The notes under the pieces were generated by a model. That model made no database searches. It saw only the letters and a list, made by a program, of their open reading frames with translations, and was not told the DNA's origin. Below, in pieces: positions 43,845-51,358 of a DNA stretch of 64,000 nucleotides (the stretch's first letter is position 1; the number at the start of each line of letters is the position of its first letter). Where the stretch lies: contig NZ_CP021112.1 of assembly GCF_002119765.1 (NCBI RefSeq), positions 1,110,501 to 1,174,500 of the forward strand, read 5' to 3'. The position numbers and the translations under genes are program-made. Origin of the DNA: Pseudorhodoplanes sinuspersici. GTDB lineage: Bacteria > Pseudomonadota > Alphaproteobacteria > Rhizobiales > Xanthobacteraceae.

Positions 43845-45065
43845 ATGTGCAAGGCATTCGTCAGCAAAATTTTGGTATGCAAGACATTCGCTTGCAAGAC
43901 ATTCATCATGGCAACGCTTGGCGCGCTCTTGGTGCTCGCAACGACCGCCCAGGCGCAGGACACGATCAAGATCGGTCTCATCATGCCGTATTCCGGACAG
44001 TTCGCCGATACGGCTGTGCAGATGGACAATGGCATCAAGCTTTATGTGCAACGCTACGGCGCGACGGTCGCCGGGAAGAAGATCGAGTTCATCCGCAAGG
44101 ATACCGGTGGTGTTGCGCCGGATGTGGCAAAGCGGCTCGCGCAGGAGCTGGTTGTGCGCGATGGCGTCGATATTCTCGCCGGTTTCGTGCTAACACCGAA
44201 TGCGCTGGCCGCTGCCGATGTCTCCGCCTCGGCGAAGAAGCTGATGGTGATCATGAACGCTGGCACTTCGATCATCACGACCAAGTCACCTTATGCCGTG
44301 CGAACGTCCGTAACGTTGCCGCAGGTGTCTGAAGCCTTTGGACAATGGGCGGCGAAGAACAGCGTGAAGAAGGTCTATACCATGGTGTCGGATTTCGGTC
44401 CGGGCCACGATGCGGAGCAAGGTTTTCAGCGCGCCTTCAAGGAAGCGGGCGGCGAGATCATCGGCTCGGTCCGTTTCCCGGTCGCCAATCCGGATTTCTC
44501 GGCATTCGTGCAGCGGGCCAAGGATCTCAATCCGGAAGCGATCTTCCTGTTCGTGCCGGCAGGCGCACAGCCGGCGGCTTTCGCGAAAGCGCTGGCGGAG
44601 CGCGGCCTCGACGCAAAGAAAGTCAAGGTGCTCGGCACCGGCGAAGTCACCGCCGAAGCGGCGCTCAAAGGCATGGGCGACGCTTCGCTCGGCATTCTCA
44701 CCGCGTGGAATTACGATCCTCAGCATGACACCGGCAGCAACAAGGCGTTCGTGAAGGATTACGTCTCAGCTTTCGGGCGCACGCCGGACTTCATGTCAGC
44801 CGGCGGCTATGACGGCATGCACCTCATTTACGAGGCGCTGAAAAAGACTGGCGGCAAGACCGACGGCGATGCACTGATCACTGCCACCAAAGGCATGGCA
44901 TGGGAGAGCCCGCGCGGCCCAATCGCGATTGATCCGGAGACGCGCGATGTGGTGCAGAACATCTATATCCGCCGCGTGGAGAAGATCGAAGGGGTGCCGG
45001 TCAACGTGATCATCGACACGATCAAGGACATGAAGGATCCGGTCCTCGCGCGGATGAGGAAATAG
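43845..45065 (+). CDS. Branched-chain-amino-acid-type ABC transporter substrate-binding protein
   Basis: The protein has about 406 residues. After a Cys/Lys/Phe-rich n-region encoded by a 15-bp repeat, the hydrophobic core MATLGALLVLATTAQA forms the signal peptide. The mature LivK/Peripla_BP_6 domain starts DTIKIGLIMPYSGQFAD and contains NAGTSIITTKSPYAVRTSV and VSDFGPGHDAEQGFQ. The reading frame opens with GTG at 43794, but GGAG eight bases before the ATG at 43845 makes the latter more likely. No permease or ATPase genes are adjacent, so it is an orphan receptor. Confidence 0.85.
   Translation: MCKAFVSKILVCKTFACKTFIMATLGALLVLATTAQAQDTIKIGLIMPYSGQFADTAVQMDNGIKLYVQRYGATVAGKKIEFIRKDTGGVAPDVAKRLAQELVVRDGVDILAGFVLTPNALAAADVSASAKKLMVIMNAGTSIITTKSPYAVRTSVTLPQVSEAFGQWAAKNSVKKVYTMVSDFGPGHDAEQGFQRAFKEAGGEIIGSVRFPVANPDFSAFVQRAKDLNPEAIFLFVPAGAQPAAFAKALAERGLDAKKVKVLGTGEVTAEAALKGMGDASLGILTAWNYDPQHDTGSNKAFVKDYVSAFGRTPDFMSAGGYDGMHLIYEALKKTGGKTDGDALITATKGMAWESPRGPIAIDPETRDVVQNIYIRRVEKIEGVPVNVIIDTIKDMKDPVLARMRK
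43848..43907 (+). repeat. 15-bp tandem repeat, four units, in signal-peptide n-region
   Basis: The units TGCAAGGCATTCGTC, AGCAAAATTTTGGTA (divergent), TGCAAGACATTCGCT and TGCAAGACATTCATC lie directly between the ATG at 43845 and the ATG at 43908. They encode CKAFV/SKILV/CKTFA/CKTFI. The unit length equals that of the repeat at 7551-7625, although the sequence differs. Confidence 0.8.
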
Positions 45066-45102
45066 CGGTCATTATTTTGAGGACGGAGTCCCCATACACC
45101 CC

Positions 45103-45174
45103 GCTCATTCCGGCGCAAGCGAGAATCCAGCTTGCTTGACTCTGGGTCCCCGCTTTCGCGGGGACGAGCGGCGG
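45103..45174. repeat. REP-like element overlapping the TetR gene 3' end
   Basis: CTGGGTCCCCGCTTTCGCGG continuing GGACGAGCG is the consensus arm of the dispersed family, and an imperfect partner arm starts CGCTCATTCCGGCG. The element covers the last 22 or so codons of the TetR-type gene, which end RSSPRKRGPRVKQAGFSLAP, a hallmark of translation through this repeat type. Confidence 0.75.
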
Positions 45175-45812
45175 ATCTCAGGCTTCGGCGCCAGCGTGCG
45201 CAGTTCCGCGATCACCGGGCGATACAGCGACGGCGGCAGCCCCCATGCTGAGAGCATCGCCGCGCCCCGGAAAACACAATTTGCAAGATTGATGAAGCGC
45301 GCGATGTCCCTGCGGGCATATCCGGCACGTTCGAAGGCTTCGAGCCAGAGCTGATCGTGGCGCTTGCGGTTCTCCTTGAACAGCACATGCATGATGTGTT
45401 GGATTTTCCGGTCGGTCCGGGCCGCCATCGCCAGTTCGAGCAGGGCGATATAATCGTCGCTGAGGAAGAAGAAGCTGGAGCTGGTCATGAAGGCATCAAG
45501 CGGATCGGCCGTGGCCGGTGTCCGGCCCGCTTTTTGACGCGAGCGTATTTCGGCACGGCGAAGGGCGGCTTTCCAGGCCGCTTCGATCAGATCGTATTTG
45601 GTCTTGAAGTAATTCTCGCGGGCGCCGCGCGACACTCTGGCACGGGCCGCGACGGCGATGGTGCTGAAGCCGGAATAGCCGCGACGAACGAGCAGGTCGA
45701 TCGCGGCCCGGAGAATTTTGTCGGTGGTCTCTTGCCGGCGCTGCGCCTGCGTGCGGCGTGATCTTGCCGTTGTGCTCGTTCGGCGCGCTTTTGTTTTCCG
45801 CGTTGTTGTCAT
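45105..45812 (-). CDS. TetR family transcriptional regulator
   Basis: The protein has 235 residues. The DNA-binding HTH (about 25-75) reads TTDKILRAAIDLLVRRGYSG...VSRGARENYFKTKYDLIEAA, with an unusual Arg-Gly-Ala in place of the more common GxFYxHF entry. The C-terminal ligand domain contains FFFLSDDYIALLELAMAART. The basic N-terminal extension (TTTRKTKARRTSTTARSRRT) is low complexity. About 22 C-terminal residues are encoded by a REP-like repeat and are probably acquired. Convergent with the LivK-like gene, it may control that region. Confidence 0.85.
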   Translation of the reverse strand: MTTTRKTKARRTSTTARSRRTQAQRRQETTDKILRAAIDLLVRRGYSGFSTIAVAARARVSRGARENYFKTKYDLIEAAWKAALRRAEIRSRQKAGRTPATADPLDAFMTSSSFFFLSDDYIALLELAMAARTDRKIQHIMHVLFKENRKRHDQLWLEAFERAGYARRDIARFINLANCVFRGAAMLSAWGLPPSLYRPVIAELRTLAPKPEIRRSSPRKRGPRVKQAGFSLAPE

Positions 45813-45873
45813 TTCGGCTTTCGCACCCCAGAGGCCTCAAACCTAGCCTGCGGGGTGCGAAAGAGAAATGCAC

Positions 45874-47433
45874 TCAGAACCTGAATCCCATGCCGCCGCC
45901 GCGCCCCCCGCGGGGATCATGTTGCGGGCGTGGGCGGGGCGAGTGCATACCGCCCGGCATACGCGGCGGACGCCCGCCGCCAATGCCGATCGGCGGGACG
46001 CCCTGCACCCGGGGCGGATAGCCCGGATGCCGGCCGGGTCCGGTGCAATTGCAGGGGCGTGCGGGACCGGGAACGCGGACGATCTTCACCACCTCATGCG
46101 GCACCTTCACCTCTTTCACCACCTCGCGGGTGACGGTGCGGATTTCGGGCGGTGACGGCACTTTCACTTCTTTCACGACTTCCTTTATGACCGTGCGGAT
46201 CTCCGGCGGCGACGGCACCTTTATTTCCTTCACCACCGTGCGCACTTCCGGCACGCGAACTTCACGCACAATCGTGCGAATCTCGGGCTGGTTGTTCAGG
46301 GCATTGGCGGTGAGACCCAGCACCGGAGAAATGGATCGCGCGAATGACAACCGCGTTTTCGCCCGTTCCTCAAGCCGGCGCGCCGTCTCGGTCAGATCGC
46401 TGTCGGGATACCGTGCAAGGAAGGCTGCGAAAGCCGCGGGCGTATTGAGCGTCACCGCTTCCAGCCAGGCAATCATCATCTGCCGCCGATCAAGGATCGA
46501 CCGGATCTGCGAGGCCAACGCATCGCTGCCATAGAGCGCGAGATATTGTTCATAGACCGTCACATCGTCTTCGCGGATGGCGACGTCAAAGGCGGCGCGC
46601 GGGGTCAGGCCTTGCAATTCCTTGCGCCAGGCATCCGTGGTCTTATCGCGGCTCGCATCCTGTTTCAGTGGGGTTGCGCCAGGGAAGAACGAGAACGGCT
46701 CGGTCAACGCCGAGACTTCCCATGGCGTCTGCCGCCCGCTGGTCACGCCATGCACCGTGAGACGCACATTCTTCAATGCCGTTTCGATCGGCAGCCCCGG
46801 CTCCTTGGCCGACTTGATGAGCGCTTGCGCGAACGGCGAATTGTTCCCCGATCCGTCTTCGGCCGTGGCACCCGGTGAGGTGGAATAGGCGACCAGTGTA
46901 CCGGCCGGAGCATTGACCAGTGCCAACCCGCGTGGCGCATTCCTGGCGATATCGGCAAAGGGGTTGTCCCGGCAGGCATCGAGGATCACGATCCGCGTCT
47001 TGCTGCGGACCGTATCCAGCATCGACATCAGATCGGCAAGCCGCATGGTTTCCAGCGGCACATCGGCCTCACGGCCGATGGTGGCGTCGACCGGAATGAG
47101 AAAGTTCTCGCCGTCGACCTGCAGGCCGTGACCAGCGTAATAGATCAATGCGACCGTGTCGTCCGGCTTGCCGGAGATCTGATTGGTGAAGAAGCGGATC
47201 GCCCGGCTCATGCTGGTCTTGTCGAGATCGGTGGCCGCGGTCACTTCAAAGCCGGCATCCTTCAGCAGTGCGCTCACGGCGGTCGCATCGCGACCGGGAT
47301 TGGTGAGCGGGCTGACATTTTTGTATTGCGAATTGCCGATCACAAGGGCGAAACGATCCTGAGCGGAAGCCGTGACCGCACTCGCGGACCAGGCTGCCAG
47401 CATCAGACTTAGGGAGGTCAGAACGCGAAGCAT
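45874..47433 (-). CDS. Secreted caspase-family (peptidase C14) protein with C-terminal repeat
   Basis: The protein has about 519 residues. The signal peptide ends near SAVTASAQ. The caspase-like domain (about 28-250) has FALVIGNSQYKNVSPL, the catalytic His in ALIYYAGHGLQVDG and Cys in VILDACRDNPF. A helical middle (260-380) is followed by a repeat region with PSPPEIRTVIKEVVKEVKV-type units (about 390-450). It ends with a Pro/Gly/Arg-rich tail containing a CNC motif. Bacterial C14 proteins of this form are periplasmic; substrates are unknown. ATG at 47433 is used over GTG at 47436. Confidence 0.85.
   Translation of the reverse strand: MLRVLTSLSLMLAAWSASAVTASAQDRFALVIGNSQYKNVSPLTNPGRDATAVSALLKDAGFEVTAATDLDKTSMSRAIRFFTNQISGKPDDTVALIYYAGHGLQVDGENFLIPVDATIGREADVPLETMRLADLMSMLDTVRSKTRIVILDACRDNPFADIARNAPRGLALVNAPAGTLVAYSTSPGATAEDGSGNNSPFAQALIKSAKEPGLPIETALKNVRLTVHGVTSGRQTPWEVSALTEPFSFFPGATPLKQDASRDKTTDAWRKELQGLTPRAAFDVAIREDDVTVYEQYLALYGSDALASQIRSILDRRQMMIAWLEAVTLNTPAAFAAFLARYPDSDLTETARRLEERAKTRLSFARSISPVLGLTANALNNQPEIRTIVREVRVPEVRTVVKEIKVPSPPEIRTVIKEVVKEVKVPSPPEIRTVTREVVKEVKVPHEVVKIVRVPGPARPCNCTGPGRHPGYPPRVQGVPPIGIGGGRPPRMPGGMHSPRPRPQHDPRGGRGGGMGFRF
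46095..46275 (-). repeat. Imperfect tandem repeat inside the caspase-family gene
   Basis: Degenerate units encoding PEIRTV(I/T/V)(K/R)E(V)VKEVKVP(SP) recur about four times. On the plus strand the repeated core reads CACCTCTTTCACCACCTC or close variants. The Lys/Glu/Val periodicity suggests an extended rigid stalk or coiled segment. Confidence 0.7.
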
Positions 47434-47659
47434 CACACTCTTCCCTTCTTCAAGATGGCGGCATCATGGCCCGATGCCGGCGCAGTTGCGTGACGGCACA
47501 TCTCTCCCTGCCGCCAGAGGCAATACGGCGCGCAAATCGAGCCCGAGAATTGGTCGCGCCGGACAGATCGAAGGTTCGAAGTCAATTTCTAGCATTTGGC
47601 CGGCGTGCCGTCCCGCATGGTGCTTGCCATCATGGTCAAGTTTTTGGCAATGACCGTCG

Positions 47660-48910
47660 ATGTCACAGGTCCCCTTGAAAGTGCTCGCCGCTTCCGTCGC
47701 CATCATTGGCGGCGGTCCTGCAGGTCTCATCGCCGCGGAGACGCTGGCGCGTCATGGCCATCACGTCACCGTGTATGAGCGCATGCCCTCGCTCGGCCGC
47801 AAATTTCTTCTCGCGGGTCGCGGCGGGCTGAACCTGACGCATTCGGAGGATTTATCGCAATTTTTAACGCGGTATGGCGCGGCGGAAAAACACCTGCGGC
47901 GCGCGATCGAGGCGTTTCCGCCGGAACGTTTGCAGGCGTTCAGCGAGGAGCTGGATCAGCCGACCTTCGTGGGTACCAGCGGGCGCGTGTTTCCGAAAGC
48001 CATGAAAGCTTCGCCCTTGCTGCGTGCGTGGCTGCGGCGGCTCGATGCGATGGGCGTGCGCTTTGCACTTCGACATCGCTGGCGTGGATGGGACGCGGAC
48101 AACGCATTGCTGTTCGACACTCCCGATGGAGTGGTGGCGGTCACGGCGGATGCGACGGTGCTGGCGCTCGGCGGCGCAAGCTGGCCGCGCATGGGATCGG
48201 ACGGCGGATGGGTGGCGATCCTGCGGCAGCAGGGCATCGATGTGTCGGATCTTCGTTCCGCCAATTGCGGCTTCCTTGCAGACTGGTCGGAGCATCTTCG
48301 GCGCTACGAAGGCCAACCGCTGAAGCGTGTGGCCTTGTCCGCCGACGGCGTTTCGACACGCAGCGAAGCGATGATTACGGTGTCGGGACTTGAAGGCGGA
48401 GGCATTTATGCGTTGTCGCCTTACTTGCGGAGCGCAATTGAGAAAACCGGCGAGGCTATTCTGACGGTCGATCTGCTTCCCGACATGACGGCGGCGGAGG
48501 CGGCGAAGCGCATCGGTGTGCCGCGCGGCAAGCAATCGCTGTCGAGCAGGTTGCGCAAATCGGTTTCGTTGTCGCCCGTCGCCATCGCACTGGCGCAGGA
48601 AGCGATGCAGGGCAAGCTTGCCACGCTGACGCCGGGCGTGATGGCGGCAAAGCTGAAAGCGTTACCGGTGCGGCTGACCGGCGTTGCGCCGATCGCGCGT
48701 GCGATATCGAGCGCGGGCGGCGTGACATTCGATGAACTCGACAGCCATTACATGGTGAAGCGAAAGCCCGGTCTGTTCGTCGCCGGTGAAATGCTGGATT
48801 GGGAAGCGCCGACCGGCGGTTATCTGCTGCAGGCCTGTTTTGCGACCGGTGTTGCGGCCGGCGAAGGGGCGGCGCGCTGGCTTGCCGAGGACGCGGAAGG
48901 GGCCGCGTGA
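47660..48910 (+). CDS. TIGR03862-type FAD flavoprotein (HI0933/YhiN family)
   Basis: The 416-residue protein has an N-terminal dinucleotide-binding motif SVAIIGGGPAGLIAAETLARHGHHV, FLLAGRGGLNLTHSE (about 50), VLALGGASWPRMGSDG (about 168) and the C-terminal FAD-binding GLFVAGEMLDWEAPTGGYLL. This pattern fits the YhiN-like flavoproteins of unknown substrate, and specifically the shorter TIGR03862 group. The ATG at 47660 is chosen. Its stop overlaps the GTG start of the next gene (GTGA), so the two are coupled. Confidence 0.88.
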   Translation: MSQVPLKVLAASVAIIGGGPAGLIAAETLARHGHHVTVYERMPSLGRKFLLAGRGGLNLTHSEDLSQFLTRYGAAEKHLRRAIEAFPPERLQAFSEELDQPTFVGTSGRVFPKAMKASPLLRAWLRRLDAMGVRFALRHRWRGWDADNALLFDTPDGVVAVTADATVLALGGASWPRMGSDGGWVAILRQQGIDVSDLRSANCGFLADWSEHLRRYEGQPLKRVALSADGVSTRSEAMITVSGLEGGGIYALSPYLRSAIEKTGEAILTVDLLPDMTAAEAAKRIGVPRGKQSLSSRLRKSVSLSPVAIALAQEAMQGKLATLTPGVMAAKLKALPVRLTGVAPIARAISSAGGVTFDELDSHYMVKRKPGLFVAGEMLDWEAPTGGYLLQACFATGVAAGEGAARWLAEDAEGAA

Positions 48911-49344
48911 TCGATCTTGCCGCCTATGCCGGCCTGTTTGCTGTTGCCTTTGTTGCGGCGACGCTTCTGCCGGCGCATTCGGAGGTCGCGCTGGTCGGAT
49001 TGTTGCTGACCGGCAACTATTCGCCATGGCTCCTTGTCGCTATTGCCAGCGCCGGAAATATTCTGGGTTCGCTGGTGAACTGGCTGCTCGGCCGTGCCAT
49101 TGAACATTATCGCGACCGCAAATGGTTTCCGGTCTCGCCGCAGATGCTGGAGCGGGCACAGGGCTGGTATTACCGCTATGGCCGCTGGTCGCTGCTGGTG
49201 AGCTGGGCGCCGGTGATCGGCGACCCGCTCACGGTCGTCGCCGGTGTGCTGCGTGAGCCGCTGTGGAGTTTTCTGCTGCTGGTGACGGTTGCCAAGGCCG
49301 CGCGTTACACCGTGCTGGCGCTGGTGACTTTGGGATTCATCTGA
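48907..49344 (+). CDS. YqaA-like (DedA/SNARE-associated type) membrane protein
   Basis: The 145-residue protein with four to five hydrophobic segments starts MIDLAAYAGLFAVAFVAATL (GTG at 48907, overlapping the flavoprotein stop). The GNILGSLVNWLLGR motif, RAQGWYYRYGRWSLLVSWAPVIGDPLTVVAGVLR and the re-entrant glycines match the YqaA branch of the VTT/DedA family, whose members are linked to membrane lipid or undecaprenyl-phosphate handling. An upstream in-frame extension to 48799 overlaps the flavoprotein gene and is rejected. Confidence 0.85.
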   Translation: MIDLAAYAGLFAVAFVAATLLPAHSEVALVGLLLTGNYSPWLLVAIASAGNILGSLVNWLLGRAIEHYRDRKWFPVSPQMLERAQGWYYRYGRWSLLVSWAPVIGDPLTVVAGVLREPLWSFLLLVTVAKAARYTVLALVTLGFI

Positions 49345-49362
49345 CGTCCGACGGATGCCTCG

Positions 49363-49662
49363 TCAGTGGCGGCGCGCCTTCGGCTCATCGCTGGCCTCGG
49401 GATGCTCTCCCTTTTCCAGCACGAAATGACCGAGATTGGCGATGATGTCGGCCAGCAGGGCTGCCCTGTCGTCCGGCCCGGCGCTGAGAACCAGATCGGC
49501 CAGCACTTCGGTCACTTTGGACGCGATCTGACCAAGATCGGCGCCTTCGCGGGTCAGCTCCGGCTCGAGCAGATCGTGAATGTCACAGTGAATGCAGTCT
49601 GACACGAAAGCCTCCATCCGGGCGCGCCGCTGGGCGCGTCGTTCATACGCGCGCCCATCCAT
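49363..49662 (-). CDS. Small conserved-looking soluble protein, unknown function
   Basis: The 99-residue protein has MDGRAYERRAQRRARMEAFV at its start, two close Cys/His positions (SDCIHCDIHDLLEPEL) that could bind a metal, and a helical remainder (IASKVTEVLADLVLSAGPDD, ALLADIIANLGHFVLEKG). The tail is charged. No family is recognised. It is convergent with the YqaA-like gene and ends 18 bases from it; the tRNA-Gly gene lies just upstream on the same strand. Confidence 0.65.
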   Translation of the reverse strand: MDGRAYERRAQRRARMEAFVSDCIHCDIHDLLEPELTREGADLGQIASKVTEVLADLVLSAGPDDRAALLADIIANLGHFVLEKGEHPEASDEPKARRH

Positions 49663-49703
49663 ATAGTCATCGACATGGTCTGTGGGAATTGGCTCGCGGG
49701 AAT

Positions 49704-49777
49704 TGGAGCGGGCGAAGGGAATCGAACCCTCGTATGCAGCTTGGGAAGCTGCCGTTCTACCATTGAACTACGCCCGC
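49704..49777 (-). tRNA. tRNA-Gly (anticodon CCC)
   Basis: The minus strand reads GCGGGCG-TAG-TTCAATGG..., with acceptor arms GCGGGCG and CGCCCGC, an anticodon stem GCAGC/GCTGC around the loop TTCCCAA (anticodon CCC, plus-strand 49743-49745), and T-arm GAGGG-TTCGATT-CCCTT. The CCA end is encoded. The cloverleaf closes fully. It reads GGG codons. Confidence 0.95.
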
Positions 49778-49785
49778 GCCGGACC

Positions 49786-49815
49786 ACCATAGCGAAAGGC
49801 GAATGAGGGCTGCAA
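49786..49815 (-). promoter_or_regulatory. Promoter of tRNA-Gly
   Basis: On the minus strand, TTGCAG (49810-49815) and TATGGT (49786-49791) are 18 bases apart. The expected start point falls within a few bases of the tRNA 5' end at 49777. Confidence 0.5.
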
Positions 49816-49907
49816 GACCGTAAAGCCAACGCTCCGCCGCCCCTGTTTTTTACGGCGCGGGGTGCGCCGTCGTCCAAGCCGCCGCTTTAGACCCTTCATA
49901 ATGAAGG

Positions 49908-50017
49908 GCGCGCGGAACGCCGGGCTCTCAGCCTGCCCGCGGCCCCATGCGCAAGTGTGGTAAGCGCATGAGATTGGTAGCACCACGGAAAAGCCGATCA
50001 CTCGGCGTTCCGCGCGC
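49908..50017. repeat. Perfect 15-bp inverted repeat enclosing an 80-base structured insert
   Basis: GCGCGCGGAACGCCG (49908-49922) is the exact reverse complement of 50003-50017. The 80 bases between include a second 7-pair hairpin. This is the strongest fold in the gene-free block after tRNA-Gly. Confidence 0.85.
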
Positions 50018-50367
50018 GGTGTTTGAGGCTTGCTCTGCGACAACCCCGGAGGACAGACACCGTGGACCGGACGACACCGGGCGGCTCTTCTTGTTATCCT
50101 CCGCTGGTGACCCACGGCCGGTGAGCCGGATCATCGCAGCTTGGGCCTCCGTGCGGCGCTTCACGTCTCAAGCGCACACACGGCCACCGCATCCCGCCCC
50201 GCGTCTCACGACGCTCATGAAACGCCCCTTCAGCGGGACGGGATATAGGAAAAAAATCATAACTTAGGGAGGAAGTCAAGCGGGAATTTTCCACCGTCGT
50301 CATGACCGGGGGCGTCAGCCGCCGAAGACCCCCCGCGTCATCCGTCATCGAGACAGCTCCAACATCA

Positions 50368-51243
50368 TTACGAGCGGATCAATTGTCGGGCCAAATCCAG
50401 AAATGCACGCGCCGTGGCCGTGTTGTAGCGATGGATCGGCCATAGCAGGGCGGCCTTGCGGCGGATCACCTGCGGTCCGATCGGCACGATCGCAAGATCA
50501 CGCGGCGCGCCAAGACTTTTGTCCGCAAGGACTGTCGGTGCGACGCCGGCTCTGACCAGCGCAAGCAAGGCCTCGATGGAGTTCATCTCCACGCGCACGT
50601 GAAGTTTGATACGACCCTCGATGGCACGATCCAGCAGCCGCCGTGTCGCGAAGGCCCGCGTCAGCAGCACCAGGGGAATATCCGCCAGCGACGACAGAAG
50701 AACCGAACGGCTTGACGCCAGTGGATGGTCCCTGGTTGCGATCAGGGCGAGGCGCTCTTCGAACAGGATCTTGACGCCCAGCTCCGCGTGATGGGGCGGA
50801 GCGAAGGCGACACCGAGGTCATACTGGCCAGCCACAATGCCTGCTTCCACCGCGTGGGCGGTCGCCTCTTCCACGATGAGATGCACACCGGGATAGCGCC
50901 GTGTAAATTGCGCGACAACGCGCGGCAAGAAGGCCGTGTTGAATGTCGGGATCACGCCGATCCGCAATTCGCCGGCGGCGCCGCCCTCAAGTTCGGCAAT
51001 GGCGACCCGCGCCGCCTCGCTCTGGGCAATCAACGGCAGCGCGTGATCGCGGAGGACACGTCCGGCCTCGGTCAATTGCATCCCGCGCCCGGTGCGATCG
51101 AAGAGAACGCTGCCGAGATCGCGCTCCAATGCCCGGATCTGCTGCGACAAGGTCGGCTGCGCGACATCGAGCACATCGGCGGCCTTGGCCATGCTGCCGT
51201 GTTCGGCCACAGCCAGAAAATATCGCAGGCGGCGCAGGTCCAT
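50368..51243 (-). CDS. LysR family transcriptional regulator (CatR/CynR-like)
   Basis: The 291-residue protein has the winged HTH MDLRRLRYFLAVAEHGSMAK...AQPTLSQQIRALERDLG at the N-terminus. It has a LysR substrate domain from residue about 90 (GELRIGVIPTFNTAFLPRVV), with co-inducer-pocket segments LALIATRDHPL and VRAGVAPTVLADKSL. The ATG at 51243 is used; the frame continues two codons upstream without a normal start. It is divergent from the cycloisomerase gene with a LysR-box-like site between them, so it most likely activates that cluster. Confidence 0.88.
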   Translation of the reverse strand: MDLRRLRYFLAVAEHGSMAKAADVLDVAQPTLSQQIRALERDLGSVLFDRTGRGMQLTEAGRVLRDHALPLIAQSEAARVAIAELEGGAAGELRIGVIPTFNTAFLPRVVAQFTRRYPGVHLIVEEATAHAVEAGIVAGQYDLGVAFAPPHHAELGVKILFEERLALIATRDHPLASSRSVLLSSLADIPLVLLTRAFATRRLLDRAIEGRIKLHVRVEMNSIEALLALVRAGVAPTVLADKSLGAPRDLAIVPIGPQVIRRKAALLWPIHRYNTATARAFLDLARQLIRS

Positions 51244-51259
51244 GCCCAATTATAAATAC

Positions 51260-51274
51260 CTATAGCTTCGATAG
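51260..51274. promoter_or_regulatory. LysR-type binding site (T-N11-A)
   Basis: CTATAGCTTCGATAG is a 15-base interrupted palindrome (CTAT-N7-ATAG) with the T-N11-A layout of LysR regulators. It lies 17 bases from the LysR start and 85 bases before the cycloisomerase start, the usual place for a recognition site in a divergent LysR pair. Confidence 0.5.
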
Positions 51275-51358
51275 CATCAAGCATATTGAGCTATTGAAGG
51301 CTCCCGGTCACGGTGGCGCGGCCAGTCTCTCCTTTCCGCGCAGAGAAACACTCAACCC

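Larger units (their letters stand above)
49778..50367. other. 590-base gene-free block with long inverted repeats; candidate structured RNA or dispersed element
   Basis: No protein gene fits here. The block holds CCCTTCAT-AATGAAGGG (about 49891-49908), a perfect 15-pair inverted repeat (49908-49922 with 50003-50017), an inner hairpin CATGCGC...GCGCATG (about 49946-49970), CGGAGGA...TCCTCCG near 50047-50105, and ATCCCGCCCCGC...GCGGGACGGGAT near 50192-50246. The run ends with an A-rich AGGAAAAAAATCATAACTTA. I have an unverified impression that similar blocks recur in Bradyrhizobiaceae. The only open frames (for example 49947-50267) are short, Arg/Pro-rich and not protein-like. Confidence 0.6.

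Noticed and set aside
46095..46275. Regular repeats in the caspase gene viewed as a possible CRISPR
   Set aside because: Units are in frame within a coding sequence, degenerate and without unique spacers. No CRISPR array or cas gene was seen in the window.
49947..50267. 106-codon plus-strand frame in the structured block
   Set aside because: Spans several hairpins, has no ribosome-binding site, and the product is Arg/Pro/Ser-rich low complexity.
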